Assembly (NCBI GenBank): GCA_031370825.1
Contig: JANMRB010000157.1
Location: forward strand, 24,222-88,221
Source of the DNA: JAENVT01 sp031370825
GTDB lineage: Bacteria > Actinomycetota > Acidimicrobiia > Acidimicrobiales > Ilumatobacteraceae
Length of the DNA stretch: 64,000 nucleotides
Direction: 5' to 3'
The position numbers and the translations under genes are program-made. Positions 25,923 to 33,725 of the stretch are shown here, one piece after another; position 1 is the first letter of the stretch; every line of letters starts with the position of its first letter. Below the pieces are notes generated by a model. It was not told where the DNA came from, made no database searches, and saw only the letters and a list, made by a program, of their open reading frames with translations.

Positions 25923-26742
25923 GAGGGCCAGTCTGTTCATCACGACGGCCGCGCATCAACACCTCTTGGGCGACAGTGGCGACATGCACGCCATCCGCGG
26001 AGAACACGTGACCGATCGCCAGGCCACGACCGCCGACGAAGGTGTGGCACGTGAAATCGTGCAGATGCCAGTTGTCGGCATGCACCGGACGGTGGAACCA
26101 CATCGTGTGATCCAAGCTGGCCGCATATCGGCCCTCGACATCGAGACCGATCGCGGCTCGCACCGAGTCGGTCGGGAGATCGTCGGAGAGGTATGCCAAC
26201 CAACAGCGGTGCAACAGCTGATCATCCCCCAAGGCGGCATTGACCTTCATCCATGCCAACGTGCGGCCAGCCCCGAGTCGACCCGCCGACGACGGTGACG
26301 ATGCAACCCAATCGGCCGGCACGAAGCGTCGCTCAAAAGACGGTGTCCACGACTCGGGGGTCAGCGACTCCGGGCCGGGAATGCCTGCATCCATGGCGAC
26401 CGTCTCCCGATCGATCGATGGTTCGGGACGCTGGAAGGATGCTTCGAGGTTGAGGATCGCGCCGACTGCCTGACGGGCGATGACCCGACGCGTCGAGAAG
26501 CTGCGGCCGTTGCGAATGCGGTCCACCTCGAAGCGGATCGGCTCGGTGTGGTCCCCACGGCGGATGAAATACGAGCGCAGCGAATGAACTTCCAGATCTC
26601 TGTCGACGGTGCTTGCCGCAGCACGTAAAGCCTGAGCCACGATCTGGCCGCCATACAATCCGCCCCACGGATACTGCGGCCCAATTCCGACGAAGGTGTC
26701 GGCTCCGTGAGGTTCGAGATCGAAAAGTCGGCTGAGATCCAT
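25912..26742 (-). CDS. tesB: Acyl-CoA thioesterase II (TesB family)
   Basis: The 276-aa protein is a double-hotdog thioesterase. The N-terminal half has G-G-L-Y-G-G-Q-I-V-A-Q-A-L and R-S-Y-F-I-R-R-G, and the C-terminal half has A-A-S-L-D-H-T-M-W-F-H-R-P with the catalytic Asp, as in TesB. It hydrolyses medium and long acyl-CoA. ATG 26742 is preferred over the adjacent TTG 26745 because TACGCT (26755-26750) ends 7 nt before it, a leaderless layout. It is divergent from the small basic protein gene at 26783. Confidence 0.92.
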   Translation of the reverse strand: MDLSRLFDLEPHGADTFVGIGPQYPWGGLYGGQIVAQALRAAASTVDRDLEVHSLRSYFIRRGDHTEPIRFEVDRIRNGRSFSTRRVIARQAVGAILNLEASFQRPEPSIDRETVAMDAGIPGPESLTPESWTPSFERRFVPADWVASSPSSAGRLGAGRTLAWMKVNAALGDDQLLHRCWLAYLSDDLPTDSVRAAIGLDVEGRYAASLDHTMWFHRPVHADNWHLHDFTCHTFVGGRGLAIGHVFSADGVHVATVAQEVLMRGRRDEQTGPHAS

Positions 26743-26749
26743 CAAGATC

Positions 26750-26755
26750 AGCGTA
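26750..26755 (-). promoter_or_regulatory. -10 box TACGCT of tesB (leaderless)
   Basis: TACGCT on the minus strand ends 7 nt before the ATG at 26742. No Shine-Dalgarno is seen. The tesB promoter lies beside the palindrome at 26763-26782. Confidence 0.45.
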
Positions 26756-26762
26756 ACTATTG

Positions 26763-26782
26763 AGTTTCATGATTATGAAACT
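26763..26782. promoter_or_regulatory. Perfect inverted repeat AGTTTCAT-GATT-ATGAAACT (operator-like)
   Basis: Two 8-bp arms match perfectly around a 4-bp spacer. The element abuts the ATG at 26783 and sits in the 40-bp gap between divergent genes, so a dimer bound here would cover both promoters. The gap is strikingly AT-rich for this genome. The gene on the right encodes a basic, potentially DNA-binding protein, which makes autoregulation possible but unproven. Confidence 0.5.
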
Positions 26783-27208
26783 ATGATGTGCGCCATGGCG
26801 AAAAGAGGGCCCAAAGGGCCGATGACGGATGAGCACAAGGCTGCGCTCGCAATGGGCCGTAACGAGGGTAATGCAGTTCGCAATTATCTGGAGGCGTTGC
26901 GAAGCAACAAGCCGAAGCGTGGCCGGCGACGCACACGGGAGTCGATCGCCGCCCGTTTGAGCGCAATAGACGACGAGTTGGCCAGTGCCGATCCGATGAA
27001 CGAGTTGCGGCTTCGCCAGGAACGGCGCGATCTGCAGGCTGAAATGACGTCTCTCGGCGCCAAGGTCGACATCAGTGCCCTGGAGAACGGGTTCATTGCA
27101 GTTGGCAAGTCGTACAGCGCCCGGCAGGGCATTTCCTATGCCACGTGGCGCGAGATCGGTGTGGATGCTGCCGTGTTGAAGCGTGCCGGCATCTCCCGCA
27201 CCGAGTGA
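26783..27208 (+). CDS. Small conserved basic protein of unknown function
   Basis: The 141-aa product opens with M-A-K-R-G-P-K-G-P-M-T-D-E-H-K-A-A-L-A, followed by a very basic stretch (K-P-K-R-G-R-R-R) and a charged helical region likely to form a coiled coil (about residues 55-95). I recall similar uncharacterised proteins in many actinobacteria. The basic N-terminus suggests nucleic-acid binding. No enzyme motif is visible. The ATG at 26783 follows the palindrome directly. An ATG at 26795 (M-A-K-R-G) is an alternative start. Confidence 0.75.
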   Translation: MMCAMAKRGPKGPMTDEHKAALAMGRNEGNAVRNYLEALRSNKPKRGRRRTRESIAARLSAIDDELASADPMNELRLRQERRDLQAEMTSLGAKVDISALENGFIAVGKSYSARQGISYATWREIGVDAAVLKRAGISRTE

Positions 27209-27234
27209 TCCTGCCGGGGTTTCGCGCCGTCGAG

Positions 27235-28536
27235 TCAGAGCTTGTCGAGCGCGTTGAACACCGATTCGCTGTGCTGTAACGAACGCTGCAGATCGAACGC
27301 CTCGTCGAGCAATTCGGGCTTCACCGAAACGCGTTGATCAGCATCGAGCAAGTCGCGGAAGGATCGCTTGTCGCGCCACGCCCGCGCAGCATTTTCTTGG
27401 ACAATGCGATATGCCTCGTCGCGATCGAGCCCACCTTGTACCAATGCCAGCAGCACCGGCTGGCTGAACACCAATCCGAAGCTCGACTCGAGGTTTGCCG
27501 ACATGCGATCCGGAAAAACCTGCAACCCGGCCAGCAATCGCTGCATCCGGCGCAACGTGTAATAGGCCAAGAGCGAACTATCGGGGAGGATGATTCGTTC
27601 TACGGAGCTGTGGGAGATATCCCGTTCGTGCCACAGCGCGATGTCCTGCATTCCTGCCTGGAGGTTGCCTCGCAACACCCGGGACAATCCACTGATGGTT
27701 TCTGCGCTGATCGGATTGCGCTTGTGAGGCATCGCGCTCGAACCTTTTTGACCGGGCTTGAAGCCCTCCTGCACCTCGCCGACTTCGGTGCGTTGAAGAT
27801 GACGCAACTCGACCGCGATCATCTCCATCGTCGTTCCGACAGCTGCGCATGCCCAGAGGTATTCGGCGTGCCGATCCCGGGCTATCACCTGCGTGGCCGG
27901 CACCGGCGTGAGACCGAGACGTTCACCGACGAACGACTCGACCGATGGATCGATGTTGGAGTACGTGCCCACCGCGCCGCTGAGCTTGCACACCGCTATT
28001 GCATGCCGGGCGGTGCGCAGTCGCTCGCGATCGCGATCGATTTGCAGTGCCCACAGTGCGACCTTGGCACCGAAGGTGGTCGGCTCAGCGTGGATCCCGT
28101 GCGTTCGCCCGATCATCACGGTTCGGCGATGAGCTCTGGCGAGTTCGATCACCGTTGTCAGCAACGAGGACGATGCATCGATCAACAGATCCGCAGCATC
28201 GCGCAACGCCCAGCACCACGCAGTGTCGACGATGTCGCTGGACGTGAGCCCGTAGTGGATCCACGCCGCAGCCGGCTGACCGATCGCTGCCTGCATCACA
28301 TCGACGAACGCTGCGACATCGTGGTCGGTGACGGCCTCGCGTTCACTGACCGCCTGCACGAAGGCCTCGTCGACCACCGGCGCATTGGCGCGGCACGTCG
28401 CCGCATCCTCCGCCGGCACCACGCCAAGCCGGGCCTGTGCCAGCGTGGCGAGTAGTTCGATCTCGACGTACCGACCGAATCGAGTGGTGTCGGAGAACAC
28501 CGCTGCCATCTCCGGCAGCGAGTACCGATCGATCAC
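27235..28536 (-). CDS. purB: Adenylosuccinate lyase
   Basis: The 433-aa enzyme cleaves SAICAR and adenylosuccinate to release fumarate in purine synthesis. The fumarase/lyase superfamily signature is G-S-S-A-M-P-H-K-R-N-P near residue 240, and the T-S-S-D segment with catalytic H-G-I-H further upstream is present. The start GTG at 28536 overlaps the purA stop (GTGA) and aligns with the usual first residues (I-D-R-Y-S-L-P-E-M). In-frame sequence further upstream is a shadow of purA. purA and purB form a two-gene unit. Confidence 0.95.
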   Translation of the reverse strand: MIDRYSLPEMAAVFSDTTRFGRYVEIELLATLAQARLGVVPAEDAATCRANAPVVDEAFVQAVSEREAVTDHDVAAFVDVMQAAIGQPAAAWIHYGLTSSDIVDTAWCWALRDAADLLIDASSSLLTTVIELARAHRRTVMIGRTHGIHAEPTTFGAKVALWALQIDRDRERLRTARHAIAVCKLSGAVGTYSNIDPSVESFVGERLGLTPVPATQVIARDRHAEYLWACAAVGTTMEMIAVELRHLQRTEVGEVQEGFKPGQKGSSAMPHKRNPISAETISGLSRVLRGNLQAGMQDIALWHERDISHSSVERIILPDSSLLAYYTLRRMQRLLAGLQVFPDRMSANLESSFGLVFSQPVLLALVQGGLDRDEAYRIVQENAARAWRDKRSFRDLLDADQRVSVKPELLDEAFDLQRSLQHSESVFNALDKL

Positions 28537-29756
28537 TGCCACTCCAGCACTGCATCGCGTGCAGGACCGGTGCCGACTATCCGCACTGGCACCCCGACCT
28601 CGGCCTCGACCAGAGCCACGAACTCGGCCGCTCTGGGCGGTAGGTCGCTGCGACTGCGCACCGCGGAGATGTCGCACAGCCATCCGTCGAGGACCGCGTA
28701 CACCGGATGGCCATCACCGTCGTACTCGGTGCAGACCTTCATCTCCGAGAACGTGTCGAGCACGTCGAGCTTGGTCAGGGCAATCTCCGTCAGCGAGTTG
28801 ATTCGCACCGCCTTGCGCAACATCACGCAATCGAGCCAGCCGGTACGACGTCGCCGACCGGTGACGGTGCCGAACTCGTGGCCGATGTCGACCAGCCTGT
28901 CGCCGATCTCGTCGAGCAACTCGGTCGGGAACGGGCCACTGCCGACGCGCGTCGTGTACGCCTTCGTGATGCCCACGATGCGGTTGAGGTACAGCGGACC
29001 GATGCCGGTGCCGACGCACGCCCCGCCCGCGGTCGGGTTCGAGGACGTGACGTACGGATATGTGCCGTGGTCGAGATCGAGGAACGTCGCCTGCGCGCCC
29101 TCGAGCAGGAGGTGGTCGCCGGCGTCGAGGGCGTCGTGGAGCAGTTGCACAGTGTCCGTCACGTATGGCGCAAGACGCCTCCCGAAGGTGCTGAAGCGTT
29201 CGACCACATCATCGACGTCGAGTGGTTCACCACCCAGCGCGACGATCTCTGCGTTGTGACTGACCGCGCGCTCTTTGACCGCGGTGGCAAACCCATCGGG
29301 ATCGAGCACCTCGCCGGCGCGCACACCTTCGCGTCGAGCCTTGTCGGCATATGCCGGACCGATGCCCTTGAGCGTGGTGCCGATCCGAGCGTCGCCTCGA
29401 CCCGCTTCGTACAGCGCGTCGAGCGCCTGATGCCACGGGAAGATGAGGTGCGCCTGACTGCTGACCATGAGCTTGGCGCAGCTCACACCTCGGCCTTCGA
29501 GCGTGTCGATCTCGTTGAACAGCGTCGGCATGTCGACCACGACGCCGTTCGCGATCACAGGGAACACATGCGGATACAACACGCCGCTCGGGACGAGCTG
29601 CAGCGCATAGCGCTCGGTACCCACGACCACCGTGTGGCCGGCGTTGTGGCCACCTTGGTAGCGCACGACGTGGGTGTGCTCGCTAGCCAGAAGGTCGATG
29701 ACCTTGGCCTTGCCCTCATCCCCCCACTGGGCTCCAACGACGACGGTGACGGGCAT
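28533..29756 (-). CDS. purA: Adenylosuccinate synthetase
   Basis: The 407-aa enzyme joins IMP and aspartate using GTP. It has the N-terminal loop G-A-Q-W-G-D-E-G-K-A-K, the catalytic Asp and G-G-H-N-A-G-H-T, L-K-G-I-G-P-A-Y and the C-terminal T-K-L-D-V-L-D guanine motif. The loop usually reads GDEGKGK, and here the second Gly is Ala. AGGAG about 10 nt before the ATG is a clear ribosome site. It overlaps purB downstream by 4 nt. Confidence 0.95.
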   Translation of the reverse strand: MPVTVVVGAQWGDEGKAKVIDLLASEHTHVVRYQGGHNAGHTVVVGTERYALQLVPSGVLYPHVFPVIANGVVVDMPTLFNEIDTLEGRGVSCAKLMVSSQAHLIFPWHQALDALYEAGRGDARIGTTLKGIGPAYADKARREGVRAGEVLDPDGFATAVKERAVSHNAEIVALGGEPLDVDDVVERFSTFGRRLAPYVTDTVQLLHDALDAGDHLLLEGAQATFLDLDHGTYPYVTSSNPTAGGACVGTGIGPLYLNRIVGITKAYTTRVGSGPFPTELLDEIGDRLVDIGHEFGTVTGRRRRTGWLDCVMLRKAVRINSLTEIALTKLDVLDTFSEMKVCTEYDGDGHPVYAVLDGWLCDISAVRSRSDLPPRAAEFVALVEAEVGVPVRIVGTGPARDAVLEWQ

Positions 29757-29821
29757 GGCGAGACGCTCCTAGAGGCTTCGGGCGGAACGTGGGTGAATCC
29801 TACCCGATACCCTCGTCGCTC

Positions 29822-31144
29822 ATGTCGGTGCTGCGCACGATGACCTGGTCGGCGATGGACGAGGGGGCGCGGCAGGCGCTGTGCGCACGCGGGTTGAAGG
29901 CCATCTTCGACCCGGATCTGAAGGCCGCGATCCAACGCATCATCGACGACGTCCGCGCCAATGGCGACGAGGCCGTCTGCCGGGCGTTGAGCGAATTCGA
30001 TCACGTCTCGATCGAACCGGACAAACTCCGCGCGACGGTCGACGAGATAGAGGCCGCCGAAGTATCAGCCGATGTCGACAAGGCCATCGACGACGCAATT
30101 GCTCACCTGCGAGCCTTCAACGAACAAGTCATGACGCGATCCGCGAACTGGAGCTTCCAGAGCGAGCCCGGCCTGTGGGTGGGCGAGAAGATCACACCGA
30201 TCAGTTCTGCGGGGCTCTTCGTGCCGAGTGGAAAGGCCAGCTATCCAAGCGTCGTTTATCAGCTCGGCGTGCCGGCGACAGTCGCTGCTGTGCCCGAGCT
30301 CGCCCTCGTCGTGCCGCCGGTTCCGAACGGAGGAGGGCGCATCGATCCCGCGGTACTTGTCGTCTGTCGCAAGCTCGGCATCGGCAACATCTTCAGGGTC
30401 AACGGGCCGGCCGGTGTAGCCGCGCTCGGCTTCGGAACCGCGACGATCCCCAAGGTCCGCAAGATCGTCGGTCCGGGAAGTCCACCTGTCGCGTGCGCGC
30501 AGGTCGAGATGCAGCGTTACGGCGTCTCCACCATGATGATCCTCGGTCCAACCGAAAGCCTGGTGATCGCCGACGATTCCGCCGACCCTCGTTATGTTGC
30601 TGCAGACCTATTGAACGAGGCCGAACACGGCACCGACTCGACGGTGATCCTTGTGACGACGTCGAAGAGCTTGCTGGCGGCGGTCGAGACAGCGTTGTCG
30701 GAGCAATTGGTCGAGCTGCCCGCGGCACGAGCCGAGGCCGCACGGGCCGCTCTCGGCATCAACGGCGGCTGCGTCATCGTCTCCGATCTCGGCGAGGCGG
30801 CAGAGGTCGCCAATCGATGGGCGCCCGAGCACCTTCAAGTCGCGGTGGAGCCCGCAGCCGAGACCGAACTGCTCGACCGCTTGGTCAACGCCGGTGAGAT
30901 CCTCGTCGGCCAGGACACGTTGTTCGCCGCCGCCAACTTCGTGATCGGCTGCCCAGCCAGCTTGCCGACCGGGGGTTTCGCCCACGTGTCGAGTGGCATC
31001 ACTGCCGATGCCTTCCTCAAGCGGACCGCGGTCGCCCGCGCCGACGCGACCGCGCGCCGGCGCATGACCTCGACGATCGTCTCGATGAGCAACCAAGAAG
31101 GATTTGACGCTCACGCCAACTCGGCGCTGGTCCGACGCGACTGA
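29822..31144 (+). CDS. Histidinol dehydrogenase-family paralogue with altered active site
   Basis: The 440-aa protein aligns over its whole length with HisD, including P-S-G-K-A-S-Y-P-S-V, V-G-P-G-S and A-P-E-H-L (Glu326/His327 in E. coli numbering). By eye alignment, zinc ligands Gln259 and Asp360 are replaced by Glu and Asn, substrate His367 by Ala, and the D-M-P-A-G-P-S-E segment reads M-M-I-L-G-P-T-E. His262 and His419 remain. A role in histidine synthesis is therefore doubtful, and NAD-dependent oxidation of another alcohol, as in HisD-like HpsN, is possible. No his genes are near. ATG 29822 was chosen, with TACCCT 8 nt before it. An ATG-like start at 29789 would add 11 atypical residues. 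Confidence 0.8.
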   Translation: MSVLRTMTWSAMDEGARQALCARGLKAIFDPDLKAAIQRIIDDVRANGDEAVCRALSEFDHVSIEPDKLRATVDEIEAAEVSADVDKAIDDAIAHLRAFNEQVMTRSANWSFQSEPGLWVGEKITPISSAGLFVPSGKASYPSVVYQLGVPATVAAVPELALVVPPVPNGGGRIDPAVLVVCRKLGIGNIFRVNGPAGVAALGFGTATIPKVRKIVGPGSPPVACAQVEMQRYGVSTMMILGPTESLVIADDSADPRYVAADLLNEAEHGTDSTVILVTTSKSLLAAVETALSEQLVELPAARAEAARAALGINGGCVIVSDLGEAAEVANRWAPEHLQVAVEPAAETELLDRLVNAGEILVGQDTLFAAANFVIGCPASLPTGGFAHVSSGITADAFLKRTAVARADATARRRMTSTIVSMSNQEGFDAHANSALVRRD

Positions 31145-31171
31145 GGCTGTCCCGGCAATCTTGACGAGAAC

Positions 31172-31215
31172 TTGACAATTCGCTCGGGAGTCATTTGCAT
31201 ATATGCATATGTGCA
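31172..31215 (+). promoter_or_regulatory. Promoter with a palindromic TGCA array ahead of the ParA gene
   Basis: TTGACA at 31172-31177 is a consensus -35 box. About 18 bp later lies TGCA-TATA-TGCA-TATG-TGCA (31196-31215), three TGCA blocks at 8-bp steps. The first 12 bp (TGCATATATGCA) are a perfect palindrome, and the second unit is palindromic with one mismatch. The array covers the expected -10 region, so a bound protein would block transcription of the ParA operon. The ParA start lies 22 bp further on. Confidence 0.5.
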
Positions 31216-31237
31216 CTCAGCGGACCGTCATCAACGC

Positions 31238-32089
31238 GTGAGCTTCCTCCCCCCGCCTCAGCCCCACCTCCCGCTCGGTGAGGTGATTACGGTCGCCCAC
31301 ACCAAAGGCGGCGCGGGCAAGACGTCGCTGACGTTCAACCTTGCGTACGCGCTATCGACCTGCGGTGCGCGAGTTCTCGTGGTCGACCTCGACCAGCAGA
31401 CCGGTCAATCCGTCTTCCTCGGCGACGCAGCACCGCGACGTATGCCAGGCGCGCGCGACGTCCCCGACGTCGGCGCCGTGCTACTCGGACGCGCCAAACT
31501 CGAAGAGGCGTTGGTACGAGGTGTGCACCCGAACCTCGACGTGCTTCCCGCAAATGATGTCTCGATGGGGAATGCCGGCCGACAGCTCACCGATCCGTGG
31601 GTCCGCAGCCGCCTGATCGACCTGCTCGACGCGGCGCGCGAAGAGTGGGACGTCGTTCTCGTCGACACGCCCGGTCATCAGTCGGGCGTCGTGGTCGCGG
31701 CGCTCAGCGGATCATCCGGTGCGATCGTTCCGATGGTGCCCGAGGCGGGGCCGGTCGCCGAGCTGCCCACCATCCTCAACACCATTCGCGCCACCGCCGA
31801 TGTCAATGCCCACCCGGAGGTGTACGGCATCATCAAGATGCGCATCTGGGGCAGCAGCAACTACCGACGCGACGCCGAAGAACAGATCCGGGTGATCGCC
31901 GAGAAGCACGAAGTCCCACTCTTCCGCAACAAGATCCCCGAGGATGCGAAGTTCGGCGAGGCCCACCTCGTCGGCCTGCCAGTCGGGGCGTACCACCACA
32001 GCGCCCGGTCCGCGACGGCTTACCGCCACGTCGCCTACGAACTGATCCAACGGCGGGGTTGGCGCTTCCCCGTCCCGGAGTTGGTGTAG
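31238..32089 (+). CDS. ParA/MinD-type ATPase (orphan, non-parAB)
   Basis: The 283-aa protein has the deviant Walker A H-T-K-G-G-A-G-K-T-S near residue 22, V-V-D-L-D-Q-Q (A') and V-V-L-V-D-T-P-G (B), as in ParA ATPases that form nucleotide-dependent dimers on DNA or membrane. GTG 31238 is preferred, since in-frame sequence upstream runs through the promoter and palindrome array. It is followed after 2 nt by a small basic protein and then LtrA. No parS-like sites or ParB are visible, and gidA/gidB, the usual neighbours of chromosomal parAB, are absent. It more likely positions another cargo. Confidence 0.88.
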   Translation: MSFLPPPQPHLPLGEVITVAHTKGGAGKTSLTFNLAYALSTCGARVLVVDLDQQTGQSVFLGDAAPRRMPGARDVPDVGAVLLGRAKLEEALVRGVHPNLDVLPANDVSMGNAGRQLTDPWVRSRLIDLLDAAREEWDVVLVDTPGHQSGVVVAALSGSSGAIVPMVPEAGPVAELPTILNTIRATADVNAHPEVYGIIKMRIWGSSNYRRDAEEQIRVIAEKHEVPLFRNKIPEDAKFGEAHLVGLPVGAYHHSARSATAYRHVAYELIQRRGWRFPVPELV

Positions 32090-32091
32090 CG

Positions 32092-32532
32092 ATGGACGCA
32101 GTACAGGGGCCTCGACGTGCTTCGCCGAACCATCCCTCGCAGGGTCGCGGCACATCGCTCGGGCGAGGTGCGGCCGGAGGGCGACTGCGCGGCCACCTCG
32201 TCCCCCACTCGTTGCACGCCGACGCTCGTCGCCTCAAGTTGTCACAGCAGGCCCGTCGAGGTCATCGAATAACGTGGGACGACGTCGCCATCGAAGCAGT
32301 CGAGCTCCTGTTGGCGCAACGCGACGAAGTTGCCAGACGACTGACCGACGTTCGCCGACTGGCGGACCAGGCCACCGTCGGACCTCGACTCGTGCAAGCA
32401 ACGATCCCGATCGACCTCGATCACGCGCTGGGTGAACTTCGGCTCGACCTTGCCGACGAGTTCGGCCGCGACGTCTCATACGAGCAACTCTGGTCGGCGG
32501 CGCTGCTGATCTGGCTTCGCGCCCACCGATGA
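32092..32532 (+). CDS. Small basic partner of ParA, possible ribbon-helix-helix protein
   Basis: The 146-aa product begins 2 nt after the parA-like stop. Residues 1-45 are basic, Gly/Arg-rich and probably disordered. Residues about 45-85 read as a short strand followed by two helices (R-R-L-K-L-S-Q-Q-A-R-R-G-H-R then I-T-W-D-D-V-A-I-E-A-V-E-L-L-L), a pattern resembling ribbon-helix-helix proteins such as ParG or CopG. The C-terminal half is helical and acidic. I cannot assign a family with certainty. Position and composition suggest that it recruits or regulates the ATPase and may bind the upstream palindromes. Its stop overlaps LtrA by 4 nt. Confidence 0.65.
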   Translation: MDAVQGPRRASPNHPSQGRGTSLGRGAAGGRLRGHLVPHSLHADARRLKLSQQARRGHRITWDDVAIEAVELLLAQRDEVARRLTDVRRLADQATVGPRLVQATIPIDLDHALGELRLDLADEFGRDVSYEQLWSAALLIWLRAHR

Positions 32533-33725
32533 CGTCGCGTCCGATGAGCGACGACACCGAACGCCACGCCACCAACCTCGAGCTGTTCCTCGATCTCGTC
32601 TTTGTCTTCGCCGTCACCCAGATCGCTTCACTCCTCAGCCATGATCTGACACTGAGAGGCACGGCGCGAGCCCTGCTGATCGCCGGGTTGGTGTGGTGGC
32701 AGTGGTCGCAGTTCACGTGGGCCGGTTCGGCAGCTGATCTTCAGCAACGTTCGGTGACCCGCGTGCTGGTGCTGTGCACGATCCCGGCGACCCTGACCAT
32801 GGCGGTCTCGATCCCAAACGCGTTCCACGATGCGTCCCATGGCTCCGGGCCGCGAGATTCAGGTGCGTGGTTCGGAGTCGCCTACATGGCCGTGCAGTTG
32901 CTCGTGCTCGGCATGCAGGGCAACGAGGCAATGCACGAGCCGGCAACCCGCAAGGCGTTCATCAACTTCGCCTCGTTCGCGTCGATCGCGCCCGTGCTCG
33001 TACTCGGCGGGGGCTTTGCCCATGGCGGGTTGCGAACCGGGTTGTGGATCGCGGCGGGTCTGATCAATGTTGGCGGAGCCATGCGCGGCGCATCCGGTGA
33101 ATGGGTGATCAACCCGGTGCACTTCGCCGAACGACACACCTTGTTCGTCATCATCTCCCTCGGTGAGGCGTTGGTGGCGATCGGCGCCACTACGTCGGAT
33201 CTCGGGCTGTCGTTCAGAATCCTGGTCGGCCTGGTCTCGGCAACCGCGGTCGCCTGTGTGACTTGGTGGGTGTACTTCGCATTCATCCCCAGCGTCGCGG
33301 AATACACGCTCGAGAACACCCGCAGTACTAAGCGCGGCAAGGCGGCACGCGATCTGTTCACCTTCGGTCACTTCCCGATCGTGACTGGGATCCTGGCCTA
33401 CGCGGTTGTGGCCAAGCACATGGTCGCAGAGCCCGCCCACACGCTGCCCATCGCGTATCGCTGGCTGCTGATCAGCGCATTCGCCATGTTGATCGGTGGG
33501 TGTCTCCACATTCAATGGCGCGTTGTACACCGTCTCGCTGTCGAACGCTTCGTCGCAGTCGCTGGCATCACCGTGTGGGTGCTCGCCGGCAGGTCACTTT
33601 CCGGATGGGCTGTGGTCGGCGGGATTGCCGTGATCCTCGCAGTCATGCAAGCGATCACGTGGCGACGGTTTCGAAAGGGTGCTCTAGCCGATTTGAGTTC
33701 CGGTCTGTCGAGCCATCCTCAATAG
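32529..33725 (+). CDS. LtrA family membrane protein
   Basis: The 398-aa protein is strongly hydrophobic, with about ten to eleven membrane helices. It begins with the low-temperature-requirement A signature E-R-H-A-T-N-L-E-L-F-L-D-L-V-F-V-F-A and carries F-A-E-R-H-T-L-F-V-I-I-S-L-G-E-A-L-V near residue 205, the second conserved block. The biochemical role of LtrA proteins is unknown. The first gene named was needed for growth of Listeria in the cold. Start ATG 32529 overlaps the upstream stop (ATGA). The 3' end overlaps the convergent MFS gene by 42 bp. Confidence 0.9.
   Translation: MTSRPMSDDTERHATNLELFLDLVFVFAVTQIASLLSHDLTLRGTARALLIAGLVWWQWSQFTWAGSAADLQQRSVTRVLVLCTIPATLTMAVSIPNAFHDASHGSGPRDSGAWFGVAYMAVQLLVLGMQGNEAMHEPATRKAFINFASFASIAPVLVLGGGFAHGGLRTGLWIAAGLINVGGAMRGASGEWVINPVHFAERHTLFVIISLGEALVAIGATTSDLGLSFRILVGLVSATAVACVTWWVYFAFIPSVAEYTLENTRSTKRGKAARDLFTFGHFPIVTGILAYAVVAKHMVAEPAHTLPIAYRWLLISAFAMLIGGCLHIQWRVVHRLAVERFVAVAGITVWVLAGRSLSGWAVVGGIAVILAVMQAITWRRFRKGALADLSSGLSSHPQ

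Noticed and set aside
31597..32091. Extension of the ParA partner gene back into parA
   Set aside because: It is low-complexity shadow sequence in another frame of parA. The ATG at 32092, 2 nt after the parA stop, is the natural start.
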